A stretch of 64,000 nt of DNA from the NCBI GenBank assembly GCA_963800215.1, contig CAWCZY010000013.1, forward strand, positions 186,001 to 250,000. Direction: 5' to 3'. This document shows positions 8,373 through 19,292 of this stretch, piece by piece. The stretch's first letter is position 1. Every line of letters starts with the position of its first letter. The DNA is from JAJPKK01 sp963800215. GTDB lineage: Bacteria; Pseudomonadota; Alphaproteobacteria; Rhizobiales; Xanthobacteraceae. The notes beneath the pieces were generated by a model, which worked only from the letters and a program-made list of their open reading frames with translations, had not been told where the DNA came from and ran no database searches. The position numbers and the translations under genes are program-made.

Positions 8373-8999
8373 ATGAATTTCGAGCACTGCTTCCGGTTTC
8401 TCGCCGATCGCCTGCGCGACGAGGTCATCGTGACTTCGGCCGGCAACTGCTCGGAGCTGTGGTGGGAGATCACCGGCGAGACCGAGCGCGTGTTCTATCT
8501 CGAAGCCTCCATGAGCCTCGCCTCGCTGTTCGCGGCCGGCATCGCGCTGGGATCGGCGCAACGGACCGTGGTGGCGCTGAGCGGCGACGGCGCGTTCTGC
8601 ATGAACCCGGGAATGCTGATGGTGGAGCGGCAGCTGGCGCTTCCCAACCTCAAGCATTTCGTGGTGGCGAACGGATGCTACGGCTCCACCAACGAGCTGC
8701 CGATGCCGTTCCCGGAATTCGTCGATTATGCCGCCATGGCACGCGCGGCCGGCATCGAGCGGGTCCATGAATTCGCGACGCTGGAAGGCCTCGCCCAGGC
8801 GCTCGACGAAATCGTGACCGTGCCCGGCTACATCTTCAGCGTCCTCCACGTCGAGCCGCTCGGCCGCCGCGCCCGTTCGCCGCCGCTCGACGGCCCCGAG
8901 CTCAAGTTCCGGTTCGGCCGCTATCTCGAACGCAGCGGCGGCCCTGCGATCTTCGACGTGCCGCTCCCCATCGGTGGTAAAAGACCACCTTTGCCCTGA
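8373..8999 (+). CDS. Thiamine-diphosphate decarboxylase, cofactor-binding subunit (ComE-like)
   Basis: A 208-residue C-terminal (PP) domain protein. The thiamine-diphosphate/Mg motif is intact: SGDGAFCMNPG followed about 25 residues later by VVANGCYGS. It starts one base after the alpha subunit stop and certainly belongs to the same transcript. The tail after the domain (~35 residues ending in a Pro/Leu-rich segment) is longer than the minimal fold. A weak GGTGGT-AAAAG-ACCACC hairpin lies in its last codons. Function as in the alpha subunit: decarboxylation of a small 2-oxoacid, identity unknown. Confidence 0.75.
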   Translation: MNFEHCFRFLADRLRDEVIVTSAGNCSELWWEITGETERVFYLEASMSLASLFAAGIALGSAQRTVVALSGDGAFCMNPGMLMVERQLALPNLKHFVVANGCYGSTNELPMPFPEFVDYAAMARAAGIERVHEFATLEGLAQALDEIVTVPGYIFSVLHVEPLGRRARSPPLDGPELKFRFGRYLERSGGPAIFDVPLPIGGKRPPLP

Positions 9000-9241
9000 A
9001 ATCCATACCTTCGGCCTCCATTTGGCGCCCCTCCGGCATAATCCGGCGCTGTGGACCGCAGGGGCGGGGCGCCCAAACCCTGTGCGTGCGGCCCATTTAT
9101 GGGCTAGTGTATCGTCCGGTCGCCGACAGGCTCCGCATATGCGCTCGCGGTCTCGCCCCCCGGGGAGACGCTGCGTGCCGGTGAAAGCTGAGTCGGAGCG
9201 CGGGATGCGGCAAGCCGCCCCGACAAGGAGATGAGCCGGGC

Positions 9242-10743
9242 GTGAAGATTGACCGCATCGACCCAGCGCTCGTTACCGCGCCCGCCCCGCGCAGGCCGCG
9301 ATGGAAGCGCCGCTTCACCGGGCTCCTCGCGATCCTCGCGGTGGCCGTCGGCGCGCTTTATCTCTATGCCCCGCAATATCTGCCGCAGGCCCTGCAGCCA
9401 CAAGGTTCGACCGGAGCGCAGGGCGGACGCGGGGGACAGCGTGCCGACCTGCCCGTGCCGGTGCTGGTCGCTGCGGTAAAGAAGGACGACGTCCCGGTCT
9501 ATTTCGACGGCGTCGGCACCAGCCGCGCGCTCAACACCGTGACCGTCCGCGCCCAGATCGACGGCAAGCTGATGAGCGTGAATTTCAAGGAAGGCCAGGA
9601 CGTCGAGCAGGATTTCGTCCTGGCCGACATCGATCCCACCATCTACCGCGCCCAGCTCGACCAGGCGGTCGCCAAGAAGGCGATGGACGAGGCCCGGCTC
9701 GGCAATGCCCGCATCGATCTCGAACGCTATGCAAAGCTGACCGCGACCAATTCGGCGACCCGCCAGCAATACGACACCCAGAAGGCGCTGGTCGCCCAGC
9801 TCGTGGCGCAGGTGCAGGCCGACCAGGGCGCCATTGAAAACGCCAAGGCGATGCTTTCCTATACCCGCATCATCGCGCCGATCGCCGGCCGCACCGGGCT
9901 GCGGCTGGTCGATGCCGGCAATATCGTCCATGCGGCCGATACCACGGGGATCGTGGTCATCACCCAGATCAGGCCGATCGCGGTGATCTTCACCCTGCCC
10001 CAGCAGGAGCTCGCCGAGGTCAACCGGGCGTTCGCGCACGGCCCGCTGAGCGCGCTGGCGCTCGGCGACGACAACCGCAGCGTGGTCGATCGCGGCAAGC
10101 TCGTGGTGGTCGACAACCAGGTCGACCAGACCACCGGCACGGTGAAGCTCAAGGCGGAATTCCCCAATGAGAGCCTGCAGCTGTGGCCCGGCCAGTTCGT
10201 CAATGTGAAGCTGCTGGTCGACACGCTCAAGGACGCGACGTGGTCCCGACCGCCGCCGTCCAGCGCGGTCCGAACGGGACCTTCGTCTACATCGCCAATG
10301 ACGACGGCACGGTTTCGGTGCGGCCGGTCACGGTGTCCCAGCAGGACGATGCCGAGGCGGTGCTGGTTCCGGCGCCGCGGCAGGCGAGCGCGTGGTGACG
10401 ACCGGATTTGCCCAGCTCAACGACGGCACCCGCATCGCCATCGGCACGCCGGAAAAGCTGGAGCGGCCCGCCGGCAGCGAGCGCCGCCGCAGGGGTCCCA
10501 CCCTGCCGCGCCTGCCGCGCCGACCGCTCAAGCCGACCAGAAGCCGGCCGCCCCCGAGACCGCGCAGGCGCAGGGGAAGCCGCGCAAGGACGACGCCGCC
10601 GACGCCAGAGAAGCCGTCATCTCCCGCCGCTGCCGCGCCGCCGGGAAGCCCCGCGCGCCGCGGCGCCGGCCGCCACCACCGGCGAGACGCCGCGCGGCCC
10701 GCAGCGCCGCTCGGAAACCCGTTCGCCGACCGCCTCGCCATGA
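9242..10743 (+). pseudogene. RND efflux periplasmic adaptor (MdtA/HlyD family), frameshifted
   Basis: Membrane-fusion protein linking an RND pump to an outer-membrane channel. From the GTG at 9242 (AAGGAG upstream) there is an N-terminal anchor (residues ~26-45), a biotinyl-lipoyl-like half, an alpha-hairpin and a beta-barrel, typical of MdtA, up to LLVDTLKDAT. The frame then changes near 10240 (one G seems missing before GTGGTCCCG), near 10367 and again at ~10480 and ~10620; the tail ends with TGA at 10741-10743, overlapping the ATG of the permease. The conserved words VPTAAVQRGPNGTFVYIAND and GERVVTTGFAQL survive in the other frames. The shifts here look like single losses. A true pseudogene or sequence errors are both possible; see findings. 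Confidence 0.75.
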
Positions 10744-13700
10744 ACGTCTCGTCGCCCTTCATTGCGCGGCCGATCGCGACATCCCTGCTCGGCGTCGCGG
10801 TGATGCTGGGGGGCATTCTCGGCTATTCGCTGCTGCCGGTGGCCTCGCTGCCCCAGGTCGACTTCCCCACCATCCAGGTCACCACCCAGCTTCCCGGCGC
10901 CAACGCCGAGACCATCGCCGCGCTGGTCACCGCGCCGCTCGAACGGCAGTTCGGCCAGATCCCCGCGCTGTCGACCATGACCTCGTCGAGCTCCTACGGG
11001 ATCAGCCAGATCACCCTGCAATTCGACCTCAACCGCGACATCGACGGCGCCGCCCAGGACCTCCAATCCGCGATCAACGCCGCCGGCTCGACCCTGCCGC
11101 GCAACCTTCCCTATCCGCCGATCTATTCCAAGGTGAACCCGGCCGACGCGCCGGTGATGACGCTGGCGCTGACGTCGCCGACCATCGCGGTGCGGCAGAT
11201 GAGCGATCTCGCCGACACCATGATCGCCCAGCGCCTGAGCGAGGTCACCGGCGTCGGCCATGTCTCGGTGCAAGGCGGCCTCAAGCCCGGCGATCCGCAT
11301 CCAGGCCGACCTCGGCCGCATGGCGTCCTACGGCATCGCGCTGGAAGACCTGCGCACCGCCATCGTCTCCGCCAATGTGGCGGGGCCCAAAGGCTCCCTC
11401 GACGGCGCCCAGCAATCCTACACCATCGCCGCCAACGACCAGGTCACCACCGCCGCAGACCTACCGCGCGCTGATCGTGGCCTATCGCAACGGCGCGCCC
11501 GTCATCCTCAGCGACGTCGCCAACGTCATCGACGGGCTGGAGAACGCCAAGGTCGGCGGCTGCTACCAGGGCGCGCCGGCGGTCATCATCGACATCCAGC
11601 GCCAGCCCGGCGCCAACGTCATCGAGACCGTGCGCCGGATCGGCCTGGAGCTGCCGCGCCTGCGGCGCGCGATGCCGAAGGGGATTTCGCTGACGGTGGT
11701 GCAGGACCGCACCGCCACCATCCGCGCCTCGGTGCACGACGTGCAGTTCACCCTGCTGCTCAGCGTATTCCTGGTGGTGATGGTGGTGTTCCTGTTCCTG
11801 CGCACGGTGCGCGCCACCATCATCGCGGGGGTGGCGCTGCCGCTCTCGCTGATCGCCACCTTCGGCGTGATGTGGTTTCTCGGCTTCAGCCTCGACAACC
11901 TGTCGCTGATGGCGCTGACCATCGGCACCGGCTTCGTGGTCGACGACGCCATCGTCATGATCGAGAACATCGTCCGCCACATGGAGGAGGGCGAGGAGCC
12001 GTTCGACGCGGCCATGCGCGGCGCCAAGGAGATCGGCTTCACCGTGATCTCGCTGACGGTCTCGCTGGTGGCGGTGTTCATCCCGCTCTTGTTCATGGGC
12101 GGCATCGTCGGCCGCATGTTCCGCGAATTCGCGCTGACGCTGACGGTCGCCGTCGTCACCTCGGCGATCGTATCGCTGACGCTGACGCCGATGATGTGCA
12201 GCCGCCTGCTCCGCCATGACGGCGAGTTGCGCGACAACGCGGTGACGCGGTTCTTCAACGGCGTGATCGACCGCGCCGTCACCGCCTATCACCGCAGCCT
12301 CGAATGGGTGCTGCGCCACGAGCGGGCGACGCTCGCCGTCACCTTCGCGACGCTGGTCGCGACCGTGTGGCTCTACGTCATCATCCCGAAGGGCTTCCTG
12401 CCGATCCAGGACACCGGACTGATCACCGCGGTGACCGAGGCCGGTCCGGAAGTGTCGTTCGTCGAGATGCAGCGCCTGCAGCAGCGCATCGTCGCGGCGG
12501 TGCGGGCCGATCCCGACGTCACCGGCGTCGTCTCCGTGGTCGGCGTCACCCCGATGAACCGGACCGCGAATGCCGGACGCCTCGCGATCACGCTCAAGCC
12601 GCGCGACGACCGCGCGAGCTTCGTCACCGCGATCGTCGACCGGCTCAAGCGCGCGGTCGCCGCGGTGCCCGGGATGGTGGTCTATTTCCAGCCGGTCCAG
12701 GACATCCAGATCGGCACCCGCGCCTCGCCGCGCGCTGTTTCAGTACAGCCTGACCGGGACCGATGCGGCGGAGGTCTCGACCTGGGCGGACCGGCTGGTG
12801 GAGCGCCTGCGCGCCGATCCGCTGCTGCGCGATGTCGCTTCCGAAGCCCAGGACGGCGGATTGCGCGCCGACATCAAGGTCGACCGCGAGAAGGCCGGCC
12901 GGCTCGGCATCTCCATGCAGGCGATCAGCGACACCCTCAACGACGCCTTCGGCCAGCGCCAGATCTCGACCATCTTCGGCCAGGCCAACCAGTACCGGGT
13001 GATCCTGGAGGCGATGCCGGAATACCAGCGCGACCCCAGCGACGCTCACCAAGCTCTATCTGCCGGCGGGAGCGGTCGACCGCGCAGCCCACGCTGTCGA
13101 GCGCGCACCTCGAACCTGCCGATCCTGCCGACGGCTTCGGTCAACCTGGTGCCGCTGAGCGCCGTCGCGACGGTGGAGCGCACCACCGCGCCGCTCGCCA
13201 TCATGCACGAGGAGCAGTTCCCGGCCGTCACGCTGAGCTTCAACCTGGCGCCGGGCGCCGCGCTCGGCGACGCGGTCGCCGCCATCTCCGCCGCGGAAGC
13301 CGACATCGGCATGCCCGCCACGGTGATCGGCAGCTATTCCGGCGATGCCGCCGAGTTCGCGAGGTCGCTCGCCGGCGAGCCGTGGCTGATCCTCGCGGCG
13401 GCGGTGACGATCTACATCGTGCTCGGCATGCTCTATGAGAGCTTCGTGCACCCCCTCACCATCCTGTCGACGCTGCCCTCCGCCGGCGTCGGCGCGCTGC
13501 TGGCGCTGATGTGGTTCGGCCAGGACCTCTCGATCGTGGCGCTGATCGGCATCGTGCTGCTGATGGGCATCGTCAAGAAGAACGCCATCATGATGATCGA
13601 CTTCGCGCTCGACGCGGAGCGCAACGACGGCCTCGTCGCCGCGCGACGCCATCGTCGAGGCCTGCCTGCTGCGGTTCCGCCCGATCATGATGACGACGCT

Positions 13701-13935
13701 CGCCGCGCTGTTCGGGGCGCTGCCGCTCGCCGTCGAAACCGGCACCGGCTCGGAGCTGCGCTTTCCGCTCGGCATCACCATCATCGGCGGGCTGCTGCTG
13801 AGCCAGCTGCTGACGCTCTACACCACGCCGGTGATCTATCTCGCCATGGAGCGCGTGCGCACGCGGCTCGGCGGCGCGCCGGTGCGGCCGGCTTCGGCCG
13901 CCGTGCCGGACTATCTGCGGAACGCCGCGGAGTAG
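10740..13935 (+). pseudogene. RND efflux permease, MdtB-like, several one-base frameshifts
   Basis: Inner-membrane proton-driven drug pump of the HAE-1 type. The N-terminus FIARPIATSLLGVAVMLGG, the porter-domain word KVNPADAPVMTLAL, and the membrane words VPLSLIATFGVM-type and GFVVDDAIVMIEN (with the proton-relay Asp pair) match MdtB. Reading frames change near 11288, 11460, 12728, 13042, 13060-13110 and 13643. Nearly all are explained by one extra base, and each next frame continues the homology without loss. The start overlaps the adaptor stop (ATGA). The gene is full length (~1060 codons) when the extra bases are skipped. Whether the gene is dead or the sequence is wrong cannot be told from here. 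Confidence 0.8.
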
Positions 13936-13939
13936 GGCG

Positions 13940-16900
13940 ATGAACTTCTCGCTGCCCTTCATCCAGCGTCCGATCGCGACCACGCTGCTGTCGATCGGCG
14001 ATATTCCTGGTCGGCGCCGTCGCCTACAGCTTTCCTGCCGGTCGCGGCGCTGCCCAGCATCGAGTTTCCGACCATCCACGTGTCGGCGAGCCGGCCCGGC
14101 GCCGATCCCTCCACCATGGCCGCGACGGTGGCGGCGCCGCTGGAGCGCCGGCTCGGCGAAATTCCCGGGGTCATCGAGCTGACCTCGACGAGTTCGCTCG
14201 GCACCACCTCGATCTCGATTCAGTTCGACATCTCCCGCAAGATCGACAGCGCCGCCCGCGACGTGCAGGCCGCGCTCAATGCCGCGGTCGCCGATCTGCC
14301 GGGGGATTTGCCGAACCTGCCGAATTTCCGCAAGGCCAACCCCAACGCCTGCGCCGATTCTCATTCTCGCGCTCACCTCGAACACGCGGCCGCCGAGCGC
14401 GATCTACGACGTCGCCGACACCGTCATCGCCCAGCGCCTGTCCCAGGTCGACGGCGTCGCCGAAGTCACTGTCAGCGGCGCCGAGCAGCCGGCGATCCGG
14501 GTGCGGGTCAATCCGGTGGCGATCGCCTCGATGGGGATCAACCTGGAGGACGTGCGCCTCGCGATCGTCAACGCCAATGCCGCCGGCCCGCTCGGCGTGT
14601 TCGACAGCGACGGCGTCGCCGAGGACCATCGGCACCAACACCCAGATGCGCGATCCCCGCGAATACCGCGACATCGTCGTCAAGTCCGCGAACGGTGCGG
14701 TGACCCTGCTCGGCTCGATCGCGACCATCGAGCAGTCGACGCGCAACAGCCGCTCGGCGGCATGGTTCAACCGCCAGCCGGCCGTGCTCATCAACATCAC
14801 CAAGCAGGCCGGCGCCAACGTCATCGAGACGGTCGACCGCATCATGGCGCTGCTGCCCGAGCTCAAGCGGTGGGTGCCGCCCGACATCCAGTTCTCCGTG
14901 CTGTCGGACCGCACCCTGATGATCCGCGCCAGCGTGCGCGACATGCAGCTCACCCTGGGCGCGACGGTGCTGCTGGTGATGCTCGTGGTGTTCGTGTTCC
15001 TGCGCCGCGCTGACGCCGACCATCGCGGTCGGCATCACCGTGCCGCTGTCGCTCGCCGGAACCTGCGCCGCGATGTGGCTGGCCGGATATTCGATCGACA
15101 ATCTGTCGCTGATGGCGCTCGCGGTGTCGGTCGGCTTCGTGGTCGACGACGCCATCGTCATGATCGAGAACACCTTCCGCAACCTGGAGAAGGGGCGACT
15201 CGCCGCTCCGCGCCGCGGTCGAAGGCGCGAGGCAGATCGGCTTCACCGTGATCTCCATCAGCATTTCGCTGATCGCGGCCTTCATTCCGCTGCTGTTCAT
15301 GGGCGGGCTCGCCGGCCGGCTGTTCCGCGAATTCTCGGTGACGCTGGTGTTCGCCATCGCGATCTCGACGCTGGTCTCGCTGTCGGTCACGCCGATGATC
15401 TGCGCCCATTACGTGCGCGCGGCGCCGAGCCCCGATGCCACCTGGTTCGACCGCGCTGGTGGAAGGCGTGCTGGCGCGGATGATGCGCGGCTACAGCCGC
15501 AGCCTCGCCGTGGTGCTGCGCCATCGCGTGCTCACGCTGATCGTCGCTCGCCGCCACCATCGCGCTGACGGTCGACCTCTACATCAACACGCCGAAGGGC
15601 TTTTTCCCGCAGGACGATATCGGGCTTCGTCGGCGGCGCAGCGGTCGCCTCGACCGACATCTCGTTCCAGCGCGATGATCGAGCTGCAGCAGCGCGCCAC
15701 CGACATCGTGCTGGCGGACCCGGCGGTCGCCGGCGCTCGGCTCCTCGGTCGGCGGCGCGTCGTGGAGCGGCGCGGTCAACGTCGGCCGCCTGTTCATCTC
15801 GCTCAAGCCGCGGAGCCGAGCGCGACGGCCTTTCGCACCCTCGCCGTGGTCGAGCGCATGCGCGACAAGCCTCGACCGCATTCCCGGCGTGCGCGTCTAC
15901 ATGTGGCCGGCGCAGCAATTGCCCAATGTCGGCGGCCGGCAGAGCCGTTCGCAATACCAGTTCACGCTGATCGATGCCGACGCCGAGGAGCTGGACACCT
16001 GGGTGCCCCGGGTGCAGGACGCGCATCAGGCGCCATCCCCGGCATCATCGATGTCACCACCGACCGCGAGCAGGGCGGCTTGCAGGCCAATGTGGTGATC
16101 GACCGCACCGCCGCGTCGCGGCTCGGCGTCCAGGTCCAGGACATCGACAACGCGCTCAACAATTCCTTTTCGCAGCGCCAGATCTCGACCATCTTCACCC
16201 AGCGCAACCAGTATCGCGTCATCCTGGAGGTCGATCCGCATGCACCAGCGCGATCCCTCCGATCTCGACCACGTCTACGTCGCCGGGGCCGGCGGGACCC
16301 AGGTGCCGCTCTCGGCGGTGGCGCGGCTGACGAAATCCAACACGCCGCTTGTCCGTGAACCACCAGGGCCAATTTCCCGCGGTGACCATCACCTACAATC
16401 TCACGCCGGACACGGCGCTGCGAGACCGCCGCCGATGCGGTGCTGCAGGCGGTCGCCGAGATGCATCTGCCGGACACGCTGCGCACCGAGTTCGCCGGCG
16501 ACATGCGGGTGTTCGAGCGAGAGCGCGGCCTCGGAGGAGATCCTGATCCTCGCGGCGCTGATCGGGATCTATATCGTGCTGGGCGTGCTCTATGAGAGCC
16601 TCGCCCACCCGCTCACCATCATCTCGACCCTGCCGTCGGCGGGTCTCGGCGCGCTGCTCGCGCTCGCCGCCTTCGGCGCCGAGCTGTCGATCATCGCCTT
16701 CATCGGCATCATTCTGCTGATCGGCATCGTCAAGAAGAACGGCATCATGCTGGTCGATTTCGCCATCGAGGGCGAGCGCCGCGGCCTGTCGCCGGACGAG
16801 GCGATCCACCAGGCCTGCCTGCACGCGGTTTCGCCCGATCCTGATGACCACCATGTCGGCGCTGCTGGGCGCGCTGCCGCTCCTGATCGCCACCGGAACC

Positions 16901-17084
16901 GGCGCCGAGTTGCGCCGGCCGCTCGGCATGACCATCATCGGCGGGCTTGTGGTCTCGCAGATCCTGACGCTCTATACGACGCCGGTGATCTATCTGCTGC
17001 TCGACCGCCTGCACCGCCAGGCTGTGGGGCGCGACCCGGCGGATCAAATCCGGCCGGCACACGGCCGGCGTGCCGGCCGAATGA
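13940..17084 (+). pseudogene. RND efflux permease, MdtC-like, about twenty one-base frameshifts
   Basis: Second RND subunit; MdtB and MdtC form a heterotrimer in Enterobacteria. MNFSLPFIQRPIATTLLSIG begins the protein, VGFVVDDAIVMIEN and LIGIVKKNGIMLVDFAIEG are intact. Frame changes occur at about 14000, 14034, 14350, 14624, 15008, 15193, 15453, 15547, 15623, 15671, 15736, 15816, 15836, 15870, 16026-16033, 16241, 16350, 16426, 16518 and 16826. Each equals one added base, always the same sign. Between breaks the codons remain conserved, with no stop codons. The likely end is TGA at 17082-17084 after one more shift; without it the frame ends at 17125. Confidence 0.8.
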
Positions 17085-17121
17085 AACGACAGGGGAGGAA
17101 GCCGATGCGGACGAATTGCAG

Positions 17122-18099
17122 GTGACGGCACGGACCGTCGCGCTGGCGGCGGCCATGTGCATGGGCCTCGGCCCCGCGGCACTGGCCCAGAACGATCCGG
17201 CCGCCTCCTACCCGAACCGCACCATCAAGATCGTGGTCGGCTTCGGCGCCGGCGGCGGCAACGACATCATCGCGCGGATCATCGGGCAGAAGCTGCAGGA
17301 CAGCCTCGGCCAGTCGGTGATCGTCGAGAACAAGGTGGGCGCGGGCGGACGGCTCGCTGCCGAGTCGGTGGCGGCGGCAGCGCCCGACGGCTATACCCTC
17401 CTGGTCGGCGCCAGCGGGGCCATGAGCATCATCCCGGCCATCTCGGTGCGGCCGCCTTATGACACGCTCAAGGCCTTCGCGCCGGTCTCGATGATCGCGA
17501 GTTTCCCGCTGATCCTCGCGGTCTATCCGTCCCATCCCGCCAGGAACGTGCAGGAGCTGGTGGCGTGGATGAAGGCCAATCCGGACAAGTCGAACTACGC
17601 CACGTCGTCGTCCGCCTTCACGCTGGCGACCGAGCTGTTCAAGCTCAAGACCGGCGCGCCGGCGACGGCGATCCCCTACAAGAGCAGCAACGAATCGCTG
17701 GTGAGCGTCATCGGCCGGCAATCCCTGCTCACCATCGCCGACCCGCCGCCGACCACCCCGCTGGTCAAGGGCGGCCAGGTACGCGCCCTCGCCGTCACCT
17801 CGGCGAAACGCCTCGACGACCTGCCGGACGTACCGACCATGGCGGAGGCCGGCGTCGACGGCATCGACGTCGGGCTGTGGAGCGGCATATTCGTCCCGGC
17901 CGGCACGCCGCCCACCATCGTGCGCAAGCTCGAAGCCGAGTTCCGCAAGATGATGCAGCTCCCCGACGTCAAGGAGAAGTTCAAGGCGATGGCGACACCC
18001 ACCGTCGGCGGCAGCGCCGCGGATTTCGCCCGCACCATCGCGGTCGAGACAAAGATGTGGGGCGATGTCGGCAGGTTGGCCGATGTGAAGCTGGAATGA
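17122..18099 (+). CDS. Bug-family tripartite tricarboxylate transporter substrate-binding protein
   Basis: Periplasmic receptor of the TctC/Bug type that captures carboxylates or related solutes. Signal peptide VALAAAMCMGLGPAALAQ, then the hallmark YPNRTIKIVVGFGAGGGND with the beta-strand/loop that binds a carboxylate, and a typical ~300-residue length. The GTG at 17122 gives a complete frame. However, the good ribosome-binding site GGGGAGGAA belongs to an ATG at 17105, whose frame runs into TGA after six codons, so one base may be missing around 17115 (MRTNLQVTAR would be restored). No TctA/TctB membrane genes are adjacent, as is usual for orphan Bug proteins. Confidence 0.82.
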   Translation: MTARTVALAAAMCMGLGPAALAQNDPAASYPNRTIKIVVGFGAGGGNDIIARIIGQKLQDSLGQSVIVENKVGAGGRLAAESVAAAAPDGYTLLVGASGAMSIIPAISVRPPYDTLKAFAPVSMIASFPLILAVYPSHPARNVQELVAWMKANPDKSNYATSSSAFTLATELFKLKTGAPATAIPYKSSNESLVSVIGRQSLLTIADPPPTTPLVKGGQVRALAVTSAKRLDDLPDVPTMAEAGVDGIDVGLWSGIFVPAGTPPTIVRKLEAEFRKMMQLPDVKEKFKAMATPTVGGSAADFARTIAVETKMWGDVGRLADVKLE

Positions 18100-18107
18100 G
18101 CGCTACA

Positions 18108-18219
18108 GCATTTTACGATTAGGCTGACCCTATTGGTGTCATTGCCCGGCTCGACCGGGCAATCCAGTACTCGCGGTCGGTGCTTACTGGATCGTCCGGT
18201 CGAGCCGGGCGATGACAGG
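18108..18219. repeat. Dispersed TCATTGCCCGG palindromic repeat, copy 2, with left extension
   Basis: The core at 18138-18219 matches copies at 6851, 49462 and 61241. The preceding CAGCATTTTACGATTAGGC (18108-18126) is shared with the copy at 49431 and with a truncated one at 60672, so the whole element is about 110 bases. The following 18220-18350 holds no gene I can recognise. Confidence 0.8.
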
Positions 18220-18350
18220 GAATTGCGGGTGACTATGGGAAATCCGCGTCACAGTTTCCCTTCCAGCGTGGCGAACGGGCCGGCGCCGCAGACGGCCTTG
18301 CCGCCCACCAGCGCGAAATCCAGGAGCAACCGCTGGGTCGATGTAGCAAC

Positions 18351-19292
18351 TCATCGGCCCGCCGTCCGGCTTCGCATCATCCCCGCTAATTCGCCCTTGG
18401 TGTCCGCCTTCGCGCGCCATCCCGCCGCCAAAAGCTTTCCCGGCTCCGCCACCAGCACCCCATTGATCTGCTCCCAACTCCCGCCGCGGCCGAGCACCTC
18501 GAGTCCGAACCGAACCAGCACCGGTGGCACCGCGACGAGGCCGGGCTTCCTGCCGATACCGTGGCGCAGCGCCGTGACGATCTCGGCGAGCGTCAGCGGT
18601 TCCGGGTCCGAGACCAAGTAGGTCTGCCCCGCACAGGCATCGTGGCGCAGCACGAAGGCGATGGCGGCGGCGAGGTTGGCGAGGCTCACCAGGGAGCGGC
18701 GGGCCGTGAGCGCTCCGAACGGCAGCGGCACCGGCAGTGCCGCGAGCCGCATCAGGGCGCGCAGATTGCCCTTCACGCCGGGGCCGTAGACCAGCACCGG
18801 GCGCAGGATCGTGAACGGCACGCCGGAACGCGCGACCGCGCGTTCGGCGGCGAGCTTGGAGCGGCCATAGGGGTCGGTCGGGCGGGGCTCGTCGCGTTCG
18901 CTGACCACGTGGTCCGCGGCGGGCCCGGTCTGGGCGCGGATCGAGGAGATGAAGACGAGGCGCGCGACGCCGGCGGTGCGTGCCGCCTTTGCAAGCGCGG
19001 CCGTCGCGCGATGATTGACGCGGTCGTAATGCTCCTCGGCAATGCCGGGGCCGGCATGGGCGATGCCGGCGAGATGGACGACCCAATCGATGCCCGCCAG
19101 CAGTGGCGCCCAATCCACGGGTCCGGCAAGATCGCCGTGACGGGCGACCCCGATGCCCTGCGGGAACGGCGGCAGCGGTCCGTCGCTGCCGCCGGTGCGG
19201 ACCGCGGCATAGACCTCTTCTCCATCCGCCGCGAGCGCCGTCACCACGGCGCGGCCGACGAAGCCGGTGGCGCCGGTGACGAGGACGCGCAT
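18351..19292 (-). CDS. NAD-dependent sugar epimerase/dehydratase (SDR)
   Basis: A 313-residue extended short-chain dehydrogenase/reductase. The N-terminal TGATGFVG is the Rossmann nucleotide-binding motif, SSIRAQTG provides the catalytic Ser and YGRSKLAAE the Tyr-x-x-x-Lys. It probably makes or reduces a nucleotide sugar for surface polysaccharide. The ATG shares one base with the TGA of the upstream phosphotransferase gene (TGATG), so the pair is translationally coupled. Such SDR proteins often accompany WecA/WbpL-like transferases as UDP-N-acetyl-hexosamine 4-epimerases or 4-reductases; the exact product is not predictable. Confidence 0.8.
   Translation of the reverse strand: MRVLVTGATGFVGRAVVTALAADGEEVYAAVRTGGSDGPLPPFPQGIGVARHGDLAGPVDWAPLLAGIDWVVHLAGIAHAGPGIAEEHYDRVNHRATAALAKAARTAGVARLVFISSIRAQTGPAADHVVSERDEPRPTDPYGRSKLAAERAVARSGVPFTILRPVLVYGPGVKGNLRALMRLAALPVPLPFGALTARRSLVSLANLAAAIAFVLRHDACAGQTYLVSDPEPLTLAEIVTALRHGIGRKPGLVAVPPVLVRFGLEVLGRGGSWEQINGVLVAEPGKLLAAGWRAKADTKGELAGMMRSRTAGR

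Noticed and set aside
8973..8989. GGTGGT-AAAAG-ACCACC hairpin at the end of the ComE-like gene as terminator
   Set aside because: Only six base pairs, inside the coding region and with just three following T residues; not convincing.
9242..13438. A single 1398-codon frame joining the adaptor with parts of the first RND permease
   Set aside because: It arises because frame changes bring two genes into the same frame; the middle part (about 10240-11460) is Arg/Pro-rich shadow sequence while the real protein continues in other frames.
18226..18350. Short minus-strand frame ending LVGGKAVCGAGPFATLEGKL with Val/Leu-rich look
   Set aside because: Only ~27 codons after a stop, no usable start; possibly a gene remnant but too short to call.
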